Assembly (NCBI GenBank): GCA_031253835.1
Contig: JAIRVP010000013.1
Location: 1 to 64,000, forward strand
Length of the DNA stretch: 64,000 nucleotides
Direction: 5' to 3'
Origin: Burkholderia sp.
Lineage (GTDB): Bacteria; Pseudomonadota; Gammaproteobacteria; Burkholderiales; Burkholderiaceae
The position numbers were made by a program, and so were the translations under genes. How positions within the stretch are numbered: position 1 is the stretch's first letter; each line of letters opens with the position of its first letter. Positions 27,626 through 35,767 of this stretch are shown piece by piece. The notes under the pieces are model-generated. The model ran no database searches and was not told the origin of the DNA. It worked only from the letters and a program-made list of their open reading frames with translations.

Positions 27626-29446
27626 ATGAAGCGGCGGCGGTGGAAGAACAGAAAGATCATCCTGGTCCTCGGCTCGCTGTGGATCATGGGGTTCGCCGCG
27701 TGGGCGTTCCTGCTGTGGGATCTCCTCGCCACCTCGGTCAACGAGGGCGTGCTCGAGGGGCCGCGCGAAGGCGTGTTCTGGACCGCCGCGCAATACCGGA
27801 ACGTCTACACGCGGTTCGACCGCCAGCTGATCCTCTACGCGACGCACGAGGACGACGACTTCGATCACGTGCAGATGCAGCTCGACAGCCTGTCGGTGTC
27901 GTTCGGGTTCCTGCAGCGGCCGTCCGAGGTGTCCGAATACTGGCTGCGCATCCCGCGCGCACGTAACGAGATCGACGCGCTCGGTGAATTCATGACGCGC
28001 CTGAAGCGCGAAGTGGCGCTGCTGCGCGATGCGCCGAAGAACGCGCAGCAGGTGATCGACGAGGTCAATGCGTACTGGCCGAAGGTCAACGGCCTCGCGA
28101 ACTACTTCCGCGCGATCGAGATGGCGCAGCGCGATTTCACGTTCCATCAGCTGAAGGAAAAGCAGCGTGCGATCCTGATCCTCGGCATCGTGCTCGGCGT
28201 GATCCTGTGCGCGCTGTTCCTGCTGCTGTTCTACACGATGCGCACGCGCGACGACCTGCTCGAACGGCAGGACGCGGCGCTCGACGCGGAGCGCAAGGCA
28301 TCCGACCGCGCGTTCGAGATGATCGAGGCGAAGAACGCGTTCCTCGGGATGGTCAGCCACGAGCTGCGCACGCCGCTGCAGGCGATCTGCGGGTCGATCG
28401 AGATCCTGCTCGCGCGCCCGCAGTCCGACGCGAACCTGAAGACGATCCGGCGGCTGCAGAATTCCGCGCTGTCGCTGGAAGCGCTCGTCAAGGACCTCAC
28501 CGACTACATCAAGCTGCGCTCGACGAAGCGGCTTGCCGAACTGGAAGCCGTCGGCATCGCGCCGCTGCTCGCTGAAGTGCTCGAGCCGCTGCGCGAGAAG
28601 ATCGCGGCCAAGCGGATCGCGGTGGGGCAGCGGGTCGTGCCGCCCGACCTCGCGATCCGCTCCGATCGCAAGCTGCTGCGGCAGGTGCTGTCGAACCTGA
28701 TCGAGAACTCGGTCAAGTACACGCTCGGCGGCTCGATTCAAGTGTCGATCACGCTCGTCGACGCACCGGCCGGCCAGCAGGTGAAGATCGCCGTGCGCGA
28801 CACGGGCACCGGCATCGCGAAGCCGCACCTGTCGAAGATCTTCGAGCCGTTCTATCGCGCGAACGACGCGGTCGGGCTGCACGTGGACGGGATCGGCATG
28901 GGGCTCGCGGTCGTGCGCGAAATCGTGACGACGCTGCGCGGCCATGTGGACGTGCGCAGCGTGGTCGGCGAAGGCAGCGAGTTCGTCGTGACGCTGCCGG
29001 CCGAAGTGCCGGGCATCGACACGGCCGGCCACGCGGCCGGCGACGTGCCCGCCCTGCCGCCCGCGACCGCGCACCGCGACCGGCGCGCGCTGGTAGTCGA
29101 CGACAACGACAACGCACGCGAAACGCTCGGTGCGATGCTGTCGGCGCTCGGTATCGAAGCCGATCTGTGCGGCACCGGGCAGGAAGGCGTCGCGCGCTTC
29201 GGCACGGGCCGCTACGACATCGTCGTGCTCGATCTCGAACTGCCGGACCTGAGCGGCGTCGAGGTCGCGCGGCGCATTCGTGCGGTGGCGGAGCCCGACG
29301 ACGACGGCCGCCATCCGGCCATCCTGGGCGTCAGCGCGTATGAATCGGCCGCGTTGCGTGAAAACAAGCAGGTGTTCGATGAATTCCTGCCGAAACCCGT
29401 CCACCTGCGCGAACTCGGCGCGCTCGTCGAGAAGCTGCTCGCCTGA
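27626..29446 (+). CDS. atsR: AtsR, hybrid sensor kinase without an Hpt domain
   Basis: This 606-aa kinase has TM1 at about residues 11-33 and a short periplasmic region of about 150 residues. TM2 lies at 182-204, then a HisKA domain with phospho-acceptor H245 (GMVSHELRTP). The HATPase follows (NLIENSVKY, DTGTGIA, GIGMGLAVV), and a C-terminal receiver with phospho-acceptor D536 (DIVVLDLELP). H245 and D536 are the residues I recall for AtsR of B. cenocepacia, giving high confidence. AtsR passes phosphate to AtsT and globally restrains biofilm, adherence and type VI secretion. The start follows the preceding stop by one base, indicating coupled translation. Confidence 0.95.
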   Translation: MKRRRWKNRKIILVLGSLWIMGFAAWAFLLWDLLATSVNEGVLEGPREGVFWTAAQYRNVYTRFDRQLILYATHEDDDFDHVQMQLDSLSVSFGFLQRPSEVSEYWLRIPRARNEIDALGEFMTRLKREVALLRDAPKNAQQVIDEVNAYWPKVNGLANYFRAIEMAQRDFTFHQLKEKQRAILILGIVLGVILCALFLLLFYTMRTRDDLLERQDAALDAERKASDRAFEMIEAKNAFLGMVSHELRTPLQAICGSIEILLARPQSDANLKTIRRLQNSALSLEALVKDLTDYIKLRSTKRLAELEAVGIAPLLAEVLEPLREKIAAKRIAVGQRVVPPDLAIRSDRKLLRQVLSNLIENSVKYTLGGSIQVSITLVDAPAGQQVKIAVRDTGTGIAKPHLSKIFEPFYRANDAVGLHVDGIGMGLAVVREIVTTLRGHVDVRSVVGEGSEFVVTLPAEVPGIDTAGHAAGDVPALPPATAHRDRRALVVDDNDNARETLGAMLSALGIEADLCGTGQEGVARFGTGRYDIVVLDLELPDLSGVEVARRIRAVAEPDDDGRHPAILGVSAYESAALRENKQVFDEFLPKPVHLRELGALVEKLLA

Positions 29447-29485
29447 GCCGGTGCCGGCGACGCACGGTGCGCGGTGCGCGCCCGC

Positions 29486-29905
29486 CTACTCGCCGATCAG
29501 ATGCAGCACGATGTCGCGCCGGTGCGCCGCGCGGCGATGCTCGAACAGATAGATCCCCTGCCACGTGCCGAGCACCATGCGCCCGTGCTCGACCGGAATC
29601 GACAGCTGTACCTGCGTGAGTGCCGTGCGCAGGTGCGCGGGCATGTCGTCGGCGCCTTCGGTGTCGTGCTCGTAGCGCGTGTCGTCCTCGGGCGCGAGCG
29701 TCGCGAAGTAGCGTTCGATGTCGCGCTGCACCGACGGATCGGCATTCTCCTGGATCAGCAGCGAGGCCGACGTATGGCGGCAGAACACGGTCAGCAGGCC
29801 GGTGCGGATCGCCTGCTGGTCGACGAACGCCCGCACCTGCGGCGTGAATTCGACGAGGCCGCTGCCGCGCGTGTCGACGCCGATGTGCGTGAGGGCCTGT
29901 TGCAT
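29486..29905 (-). CDS. YjbQ/UPF0047 family protein
   Basis: This 139-aa protein shows the UPF0047 signature: FCRHTSASLLIQENADPSV in the N-terminal half, and SIPVEHGRMVLGTWQGIYLFEHR near the end. Length is typical (about 135-140 aa). Members form trimers with a His-rich site and have been reported to show weak thiamin phosphate synthase activity. The physiological role is unclear. The stop of the downstream thioredoxin gene at 29916 lies 10 bases from its start, same strand, suggesting co-transcription. Confidence 0.9.
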   Translation of the reverse strand: MQQALTHIGVDTRGSGLVEFTPQVRAFVDQQAIRTGLLTVFCRHTSASLLIQENADPSVQRDIERYFATLAPEDDTRYEHDTEGADDMPAHLRTALTQVQLSIPVEHGRMVLGTWQGIYLFEHRRAAHRRDIVLHLIGE

Positions 29906-29915
29906 CGCCGCGACC

Positions 29916-30242
29916 TCAGGCCAGCGCGGCGAAGCCGCCGGCTTCGATCTGTTTCGCGTCGGCCGGGCGCACGACGCGCGCGACTTCGACGCCGTCGCGC
30001 AGGAACACGAGCGTCGGCCACAGCTTCACGCCGAACGAACGGCCGAGCGGGCGGCCCGGGCCATCCTCGATCTTCAGGTGCCGCACGGCCGGATGCGACG
30101 AGAACGACGCGACGATCGCGGGCTGCGCACCCGCGCAGATCCCGCACCAGTTCGCGCCGAATTCGATGACGGTCGCGCCGCCCAGTGCGTCGACTTCCGC
30201 GCGCGTCGGCGCGTTGGCGGTGTAGCGTTGCTCGGCGTCCAT
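29916..30242 (-). CDS. Thioredoxin-family protein
   Basis: This 108-aa cytoplasmic protein has the thioredoxin fold: the active site WCGIC (in VIEFGANWCGICAG), the cis-Pro region (KLWPTLVFLRDG) and a C-terminal helix. WCGIC differs from the usual WCGPC; the missing Pro may alter redox potential. The start was set at the ATG at 30242, preceded by GAGGG; the frame stays open upstream through non-coding DNA. It is the first gene of a pair with the UPF0047 gene. It is likely a thiol-disulfide reductase. Confidence 0.88.
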   Translation of the reverse strand: MDAEQRYTANAPTRAEVDALGGATVIEFGANWCGICAGAQPAIVASFSSHPAVRHLKIEDGPGRPLGRSFGVKLWPTLVFLRDGVEVARVVRPADAKQIEAGGFAALA

Positions 30243-30468
30243 CAGGCCCTCGTGTGCGTTGGCGGAACGTGGCCGCGTGCGCCTGCGTGGTGCGGCGGGC
30301 GCGGCCTGCGATGTCCTACTGTAGCGGAAAAGCGCACGCGTTGCCGGCCGGTCCATGGCGGCGCCCGCGCCGCCTGCCCCTCTTCCGGATGACACGACAA
30401 GATTCGGAGCGCCGCACCGGCACGACAGGATCAGCATGCGAACTGATCCATCACCGAGGGCTCCGACC

Positions 30469-31170
30469 ATGAATGCGCCGCATTGCGTCACCGAACCGAA
30501 CATCCTCTATTTCGGCACGCCCGTCGTGCTGGTCAGCACGCTGAACGAGAACGGCACGCCCAATCTCGCGCCGATCTCGTCCGCGTTCTGGCTCGGCTGG
30601 CGCGGCGTGATCGGCATCGGCGCGAGTTCGCAGACCACCCGCAACCTGCTGCGCACCGGCGAATGCGTGCTGAACCTGCCGTCGTCTGCGCAGGCGAACG
30701 TAGTCGACCGCATCGCGCGCACGACCGGCACGTATCCGGTGCCCGACGGCAAGCGCGCGAAAGGCTATGTATTCGAACCCGACAAGTTCGGCACGGCCGG
30801 GCTCACCGCAGCCGCGTCGCAAACGGTCGCGCCGCCGCGCGCGCTCGAATGCCCGGTGCATCTGGAAGCGGTTGTCGCGGCCACGCACGGGATCGGCGAC
30901 GAAGCGCCGGACCTGCGCGGTCATATCCGCCTGTTCGAGGTACGCATCCAGCGTGTGCACGTGCATCCCGACCTGCTGATGGACGGCCATGCGGACCGCA
31001 TCGATCCGGACAAATGGTCGCCGCTGATCATGAGCTTCCAGAAGTTCTACGGGCTGGCGCCGCAGCAGGTGCATGCGTCGCGGCTCGCGGAGATTCCCGA
31101 GCGCGCGTATCGCAGCCCCGACATCGAGCGCTCGCGCGACGCGGGCGTGCTGGCCGGTACCGGCCGTTAA
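30469..31170 (+). CDS. Flavin reductase-like FMN-binding split-barrel protein
   Basis: This 233-aa protein begins with the flavin-reductase-like domain. VVLVSTLNENGTPNLAPISSAFWLG and the flavin-phosphate region SSQTTRNLLRTGECVLNLPS (given here as two motifs) are characteristic of the split-barrel family. The C-terminal part forms the remaining barrel and a tail. The ATG at 30469 has GAGGG about 9 bases upstream. Such proteins bind FMN and reduce or transfer it to partner oxygenases, but no oxygenase gene is adjacent. Substrate unknown. Confidence 0.82.
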   Translation: MNAPHCVTEPNILYFGTPVVLVSTLNENGTPNLAPISSAFWLGWRGVIGIGASSQTTRNLLRTGECVLNLPSSAQANVVDRIARTTGTYPVPDGKRAKGYVFEPDKFGTAGLTAAASQTVAPPRALECPVHLEAVVAATHGIGDEAPDLRGHIRLFEVRIQRVHVHPDLLMDGHADRIDPDKWSPLIMSFQKFYGLAPQQVHASRLAEIPERAYRSPDIERSRDAGVLAGTGR

Positions 31171-31192
31171 TGACACGCGCCGGGGAACGCCC

Positions 31193-31489
31193 GTGAACCC
31201 GACGCTTCGTCCTGCTGCCGGCGGCGGCGCCGATGCCGCCGCGCCGGCCCGGCACCGCCTCGTGCTGCCGGCCCTGTGCATCGCCGTGCTCACCGCGTAG
31301 ATCGACACCGCGATCGTCATTCTCGCGACCGAACCCATCGGCGCCGCGTTCGGCGCGCGCGGCGGCGGCGCGACCGGGCTGCGGGTCGCGATGCTGGCCG
31401 GCAGCGTCGCTCAGCTTGCCGGCGCGGCACTCGCGTGGCGCACGGCCGGCACCCGCGCGCGGGCCGGGGCGCCGAAGCCGATCGGATAA
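31193..31489 (+). pseudogene. Relic of an MFS transporter gene
   Basis: From GTG at 31193 the frame encodes an N-terminal MFS-like segment (HRLVLPALCIAVLTA). A TAG at 31298 replaces what should be a Trp or similar codon, and the frame then continues as IDTAIVILATEPIGAAFG, the usual sequel in MFS exporters. It then jumps to a last-helix-like stretch (AMLAGSVAQLAGAALAW) and a TAA at 31489. So most of the gene, about ten helices, is deleted and the remainder carries an amber codon. It lies between the flavin reductase and DUF2322 genes. Confidence 0.6.
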
Positions 31490-31542
31490 GATACGGCCGG
31501 CCACGCACTGTGGCCCATGACCGAACCGACGGAGTGTTTTCA

Positions 31543-31875
31543 GTGATTCAACCGACCCCAGTATTCAAGGACAACCTCGCGCAACTGCCGGCCATCGAGG
31601 GCGTCGCGCGCATCGATCTCGTCGGCGCGAACGGCGACGTGGTCGCGACCATCGAGAACCAGCCGGGCAAGCAGGGCTCGCTCGCGGTGTACAACTATCT
31701 GCAGCAGGCATTCGGCACGCTCGACGCGAAGGCTGCCGAGCACGGCCTCGCGGTGTTCGCCGAACATACGGCCGACGCGCGCAATCGTCCGGGCGCGCAC
31801 CCGAACGTCGATCGTCTGCTGGCAATCGTCGCCGGCGGCGACGCGCTGCGGATCGACGTCGTCGCGAAGGGCTGA
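31543..31875 (+). CDS. DUF2322 family protein
   Basis: This 110-aa cytoplasmic protein matches the DUF2322 pattern as I know it (TPVFKDNLAQLPAIEG, VATIENQPGKQGSLAVYNYL, FAEHTADARNRPGAHPNVD). The GTG at 31543 has GGAG at 8 bases; the frame is open upstream through the MFS relic. Function of the family is unknown. No operon partner is evident, since the next gene starts 70 bases later and encodes an exported protein. Confidence 0.8.
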   Translation: MIQPTPVFKDNLAQLPAIEGVARIDLVGANGDVVATIENQPGKQGSLAVYNYLQQAFGTLDAKAAEHGLAVFAEHTADARNRPGAHPNVDRLLAIVAGGDALRIDVVAKG

Positions 31876-31945
31876 GTCGTTGGCGGCACGCGCGCAACGA
31901 CCCGCGATCTTCGCGTTCGCATTTCTTTTGCCGGAGACCACCCGC

Positions 31946-32815
31946 GTGCCCCGCTTCATTGCCCCGACCTTGGCCCGACGTTGCGCGACTGCCGCCGCAA
32001 TCGCGGCCGTTGCCTGTGCAGCGCTCGGCGGCACGGCATCGGCCGATCCGCTGCGGACGGCCTCCGACATCGCCGGCGCATCGCTGGTGCCGCTCGGCGT
32101 GCTGCCGCATTCGCCCGAAAACGGGTCGCTCGATCCGTTTTGCACGCAATATCGCGCGAAGACGACCACCGCAGCCGGCCGCGAAGTCGCGAAGCGCGAC
32201 TGGATCGTCACGTCTGAAGCGCCGCTCGGGCGCTACACGGTCGTCACGTTCTCGAGCGGCTTCAGTGCCGGTACGAGTGCGATCTGTTTCGCGCGCAACG
32301 GCAACATCGGCGTGTTCGACGGCACGACGCTCGTCGCGCTCGGCTATACCGCGCGCAAGGCCGGCTGGCAGCTCGGCTCGGCCGATCGGCTGGAAAGCGG
32401 CGCGCTGCTGATCTGGGGCGGCGACGGCCCGGCGCCGCCCGTCGGCGAGTTGCATGAGGAAAACGGCAGCCTGCGGCTGACGCGCGTCGCGGCCGACAGC
32501 TCGCACTGCAACGGCCGCGCGGTCGTGCCGAACGTCTACGGCAAGCCGCTCGACGCGGCACGCAAGATCCTGATCGCGCATGGCTGGCAACCGCTGCGGC
32601 CGCGTGAGAAACCGGACGCGACGGATGGTGCGGCAACGCTCGCGAAGCACGGCATCATCGAAGCCGAAGCATGTTCGGGCACCGGCATGGGGTATTGCGC
32701 GCTGCGCTACCGGAATGCGGCCGCCGTGCTCGGCGTGACGACGGTCGGCGGCGAGCCGGACAAGCCTTCGGCGAACACCGTGATCGACTATCAGGTCGCA
32801 TGTCGCAAGCCGTGA
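31946..32815 (+). CDS. Exported protein of unknown function with a PASTA-like motif
   Basis: This 289-aa protein has a signal peptide (cut near GGTASA). Its middle part is beta-rich (YTVVTFSSGFSAGTSAICF, FDGTTLVALGY). Near residue 195 there is a PASTA-like segment (AVVPNVYGKPLDAARKIL...HGW), common in proteins that bind cell-wall fragments. Several Cys (FCTQ, ICFA, HCNG, EACSG, YCALRY, VACRKP) could form disulfides in the periplasm. The GTG start at 31946 is supported by GGAG at 9 bases. I do not recognise the family. Confidence 0.7.
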   Translation: MPRFIAPTLARRCATAAAIAAVACAALGGTASADPLRTASDIAGASLVPLGVLPHSPENGSLDPFCTQYRAKTTTAAGREVAKRDWIVTSEAPLGRYTVVTFSSGFSAGTSAICFARNGNIGVFDGTTLVALGYTARKAGWQLGSADRLESGALLIWGGDGPAPPVGELHEENGSLRLTRVAADSSHCNGRAVVPNVYGKPLDAARKILIAHGWQPLRPREKPDATDGAATLAKHGIIEAEACSGTGMGYCALRYRNAAAVLGVTTVGGEPDKPSANTVIDYQVACRKP

Positions 32816-32913
32816 GCGGTGCGCTGGCCATCGTCCGTTCGTTCGATTGACCGGCCTCGCACGCCCTCCTAAACTGACCTCCCTTCTACGTCGCACCGAC
32901 AAAAGGGACTGCC

Positions 32914-33546
32914 ATGATCGACCTCTCCACGCTCGCGCTGTTCTCCGGCGCGTGTCTCGCGCTGACGGCCACGCCCGGCCCCGACATGCTGCTGATCGCG
33001 TCCCGCAGCGTGAGCCAGGGCCGGCGCGCCGGCTTCGCGACGCTCGCGGGCATTCAGGCCGGCACCTACTGCCACGCGCTCGCGGCCGCGCTCGGGCTGT
33101 CGCAGCTCTTTGTCGCGGTGCCGCTCGCGTATGACGCCGTGCGCTTCGCGGGCGCCGCGTATCTGCTGTATCTCGCGTGGAAGACGTTCCGTTCGGATGC
33201 GACCGCGCTGTCGCCCGTCGCGTCGCAGCGTCGCCGCTCGACCGCGGCGATCTTCCGCCAGGGGCTGACGACGAACCTGCTGAATCCGAAGATGGCGCTG
33301 TTCGTGCTCGCGCTGTTCCCGCAGTTCGTGCGGCCCGAGCACGGTTCGATCGCCGTGCAGATTCTCGTGCTCGCGACGGTGCTGAACCTGATCGGAATCG
33401 TCGTGAACGGCGCGGTGATTCTCTCCGCGAGCCGGCTGAGCCAGCGGATCGGCGCACGCCGCCGGCCGTCGAAGCTGCCGCAGTATCTGCTCGGGTCAGT
33501 GTTCGTGGGGTTGGCGGCACGGCTCGCGGTGGCGGGACGGAACTGA
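32914..33546 (+). CDS. LysE/RhtB family amino-acid exporter
   Basis: This 210-aa inner-membrane protein has the family length and about six hydrophobic segments. The N-terminal signature is ALTATPGPDMLLIASRSVSQGRRAGFAT (core ATPGPDMLLIASR). The mid-protein motif FRQGLTTNLLNPKMALFVLALFPQF is also typical. These transporters export amino acids such as threonine, homoserine lactone or lysine. The substrate cannot be read. No regulator is adjacent. Confidence 0.9.
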   Translation: MIDLSTLALFSGACLALTATPGPDMLLIASRSVSQGRRAGFATLAGIQAGTYCHALAAALGLSQLFVAVPLAYDAVRFAGAAYLLYLAWKTFRSDATALSPVASQRRRSTAAIFRQGLTTNLLNPKMALFVLALFPQFVRPEHGSIAVQILVLATVLNLIGIVVNGAVILSASRLSQRIGARRRPSKLPQYLLGSVFVGLAARLAVAGRN

Positions 33547-33747
33547 CACCATCGCTCTTCCGTGGTGGCCTGGCCCACCCGGGCACCCGATCGCGCTACT
33601 TGCCAGACCCGAATGTCCTGAGAGCAGTCGGGTTCGCACATCATTACCGGTATCTCCGACCGAAGTAACAAGGTCTCGAACACCCCCTCACGTCTGACCA
33701 ACCGCCTGTGCCCGCATTTGCGGTCGGTCATCGTTCTTGTGTATATA

Positions 33748-33761
33748 TAACATATTTGTTA
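33748..33761. promoter_or_regulatory. Inverted repeat in the promoter of an antitoxin gene
   Basis: TAACA-TATT-TGTTA is a perfect 5-bp inverted repeat in AT-rich DNA that includes TATATAAC, a good -10 element. It lies 71-84 bases before the antitoxin start. Antitoxins of this type usually repress their own promoter through such a site. Confidence 0.45.
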
Positions 33762-33766
33762 CTGTA

Positions 33767-33817
33767 ATGACTCATGCTTATGAGATCCGGTTCTTCGATG
33801 AGCGCGCGTCGTCGATT
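33767..33817 (+). pseudogene. Remnant of a HigB/RelE-like toxin start
   Basis: An ATG at 33767 opens a frame reading MTHAYEIRFFDERASSI, resembling the first strand of HigB-type toxins. After about 17 codons it runs into the antitoxin ribosome-binding site and then into the antitoxin gene in another frame. The rest of the toxin is missing, apparently by deletion that kept the promoter and the antitoxin signal. Confidence 0.4.
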
Positions 33818-33831
33818 AAAGGAGGTTCGAG

Positions 33832-34119
33832 ATGGCAACGTATAAGGAACTGCGCGAACGTGCATTGGCCGACCCCAACGTGCGCGCCGAATACGAGCGG
33901 CTGAATCGCGAAGAATTCGCGTTGCTCGACGCGATGCTGGCTGCGCGGCGAGAGGCTGGCTTGTCGCAAGCCGATGTGGCAGAACGTATGGGCACGAAAG
34001 CGCCAGCCATTACTCGACTCGAGCGAGCGCTCGCAACAGGCCAGCATTCCCCGTCCATCGATACGCTGCGCAAGTATGCGGCGGCTTGCGGCAAGAAGCT
34101 CGTGATCTCGTTTGCCTGA
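33832..34119 (+). CDS. HigA-like XRE antitoxin without toxin
   Basis: This 95-aa protein has a C-terminal XRE helix-turn-helix (EAGLSQADVAERMGTKAPAITRLERAL). A helical N-terminus precedes it (MATYKELRERALADPNVRAEYERLN), typical of antitoxins encoded after HigB-like toxins. AAAGGAGG precedes the ATG at ideal spacing. Only a short toxin-like remnant lies upstream, so this is probably an orphan repressor or antitoxin. Such solitary antitoxins can neutralise related toxins elsewhere in the genome. Confidence 0.85.
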   Translation: MATYKELRERALADPNVRAEYERLNREEFALLDAMLAARREAGLSQADVAERMGTKAPAITRLERALATGQHSPSIDTLRKYAAACGKKLVISFA

Positions 34120-34212
34120 ATCACGCGGCCACCAAGCGATCGACTTCCCCTTCCCTTTAACGCCCCGCGTCGCGTCAGCAAATGTGCGGCCGACTCCGGA
34201 TCGCGCCGCGCG

Positions 34213-34400
34213 TCAATCGGCCTCGCGCTCGCGCGTATCCACCACCACACGCAACGTGCCGCTACCGAGCAAGCTCGCCGGTGTCACCGTCGGCGCCACG
34301 GCATCCGGCCGCAATACCCGGTCTTCCGGAAGCCGAGCGGATGCTCGGGATTCCGGCGCAGCCGCGTGCCGAAGGTCTCGACGTCGCCGAGCTTCAACGC
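34213..34400 (-). other. Possible broken coding fragment
   Basis: On the minus strand this stretch encodes protein-like sequence in two frames: LKLGDVETFGTRLRRNPEHPLGF, then after a one-base shift EDRVLRPDAVAPTVTPAS and a tail ending VVVDTREREAD before TGA at 34213-34215. This could be the C-terminal relic of a lost gene. No family was recognised, and GC-rich DNA readily gives such open frames. Confidence 0.25.
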
Positions 34401-34963
34401 GTCGCGCCCAGCGCCACGCGCAGCCGCTCCATCAACTGCGTGTAATGCCGCAGCACGTCGTCCTTCGACACGACGTTCGCGGTCGCGAAGCGGTCGGCCC
34501 ACACCGGCTTCCACTCATACGAACCGTGCACGCTGCGATCGCCGTCGGGCGCCTGGATCAGCGAGCGGATCCGCGCGTCGCGGCCCGGGCCCGTATGCAC
34601 GTCGAACAGCGCGTGGATATACGTGTGATACGCGTCGTACACGTCGTCGTCGAACAGGTAGCGGTAGATGTGGAACGTGCGGTCGAGGTCGCGCTTCGCA
34701 CGGATCACGTCGTCCGGCGAGATGTCCTTCCAGTAGCCGATCCACGTGTAGAAGCACAGCAGCGCATTGAGCTGCGGCGCAACCGCGTCGTACAGCGCGA
34801 GCCGCTTCTCGATCAGCCGCTGGTTGGTCCACTGCACGAGTTCGAGCCGCTTCAGCCGGCGCGCGACGAGCCAGCCGAGACACGCGACCGACAACGGCGT
34901 CAGCACGCCGAGCACGAGCTTGACGATTTCCAGCGAATTCCACGGGGTGTTGAATGGCTGCAT
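34394..34963 (-). CDS. Membrane-anchored protein of unknown function
   Basis: This 189-aa protein from the ATG at 34963 (a further ATG at 35065 is possible, giving 223 aa) has one N-terminal transmembrane segment (IVKLVLGVLTPLSVACLGWLVA). A cytoplasmic helical domain rich in Tyr, Asp and Arg follows (LYDAVAPQLNALLCFYTWIGYW, TFHIYRYLFDDDVYDAYHTYI). Neither start has a clear ribosome-binding site. No family was recognised. Confidence 0.65.
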   Translation of the reverse strand: MQPFNTPWNSLEIVKLVLGVLTPLSVACLGWLVARRLKRLELVQWTNQRLIEKRLALYDAVAPQLNALLCFYTWIGYWKDISPDDVIRAKRDLDRTFHIYRYLFDDDVYDAYHTYIHALFDVHTGPGRDARIRSLIQAPDGDRSVHGSYEWKPVWADRFATANVVSKDDVLRHYTQLMERLRVALGATR

Positions 34964-35183
34964 GAATGGCCCGACAAGAAGAAACGCATGCGCTTCAACG
35001 CATGGCCCGGCGCGCCGCGCCGCGTGCCCGGTCGCGTCGACATTGACCGTTAGTTGCTTGTGCATCGAACGTCGCGTGATCGCACCGGCAACACGTGCGG
35101 TACGACTGACCCCGTCAGTTTATCCGGCGATTGTCACCGCGCGATGACCATTCGTCGACGCGTCGCCGCGCACCCGCATCGCG

Positions 35184-35642
35184 CTACGTCGGCAGCGCCG
35201 ACGTGAGCTTGACCTTCTGCATCGGGATGTCGGTCTTCACGCTGAGCACGCCCGGAATGCGCGTGAGGGTTTCCATCTGGAAGCGCCGGTAGTCGTCGAT
35301 GTCGGCCGCGACGACGCGCAGCAGGAAATCGCAATCGCCGGCCATCAGGTGGCATTCGACGACTTCCGGCATCTGCTGGACGGCCTCCGAGAAACGGTTC
35401 ACCGATTCCGCGTCCTGCCCCTTCAGCCACACGCGCGTGAAGATCGTCAGCCCCTTGCCGACCTTCGCGGGATTCAGCACGGCCACGTATTTCTCGATCA
35501 CGCCGGCTTCCTCGAGGAGCCGCACGCGCCGCAGGCATGGCGACGGCGACAGCCCGACCTCGTGCGCGAGCTCCACGTTCTGCATCCGGCCGTCGCGCTG
35601 CAGCGCGCTCAGGATCCGGCGATCGATAGCGTCAAGTTTCAT
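35184..35642 (-). CDS. Lrp/AsnC family regulator
   Basis: This 152-aa protein has an N-terminal helix-turn-helix (LDAIDRRILSALQRDGRM, VGLSPSPCLRRVRLLEEAGVI) and a C-terminal RAM ligand-binding domain (VVECHLMAGDCDFLLRVVA). The ATG at 35642 gives the usual MKLDxIDRxIL start; an ATG at 35672 adds ten residues. It diverges from azlCD, which export branched-chain amino acids. In Bacillus an Lrp-type protein (AzlB) controls azlCD, so local control is a good inference. A 9-bp inverted repeat spans the intergenic region. Confidence 0.93.
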   Translation of the reverse strand: MKLDAIDRRILSALQRDGRMQNVELAHEVGLSPSPCLRRVRLLEEAGVIEKYVAVLNPAKVGKGLTIFTRVWLKGQDAESVNRFSEAVQQMPEVVECHLMAGDCDFLLRVVAADIDDYRRFQMETLTRIPGVLSVKTDIPMQKVKLTSALPT

Positions 35643-35691
35643 TTGGCATCCGATTCCAAAAAATTCGCGCATTACGCGTTCAATGCCAAAT
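35641..35691. promoter_or_regulatory. Inverted repeat between lrp-like and azlC genes
   Basis: ATTTGGCAT (35641-35649) and ATGCCAAAT (35683-35691) form a perfect 9-bp inverted repeat with 33 bases between the arms. One arm overlaps the regulator's start codon. It is a good candidate operator for the Lrp-type regulator acting on both directions. Confidence 0.55.
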
Positions 35692-35767
35692 TCTGAGAAA
35701 AATCTGGCGACAACGCAACCCGATTCGAGTCAAAAAAGCAGACAATTCCTCCCCCGAAGGAGGAGTA

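Noticed and set aside
27602..29404. 600-codon minus-strand frame opposite atsR
   Set aside because: atsR residues H245 and D536 prove the plus-strand reading; the antisense product has no family features.
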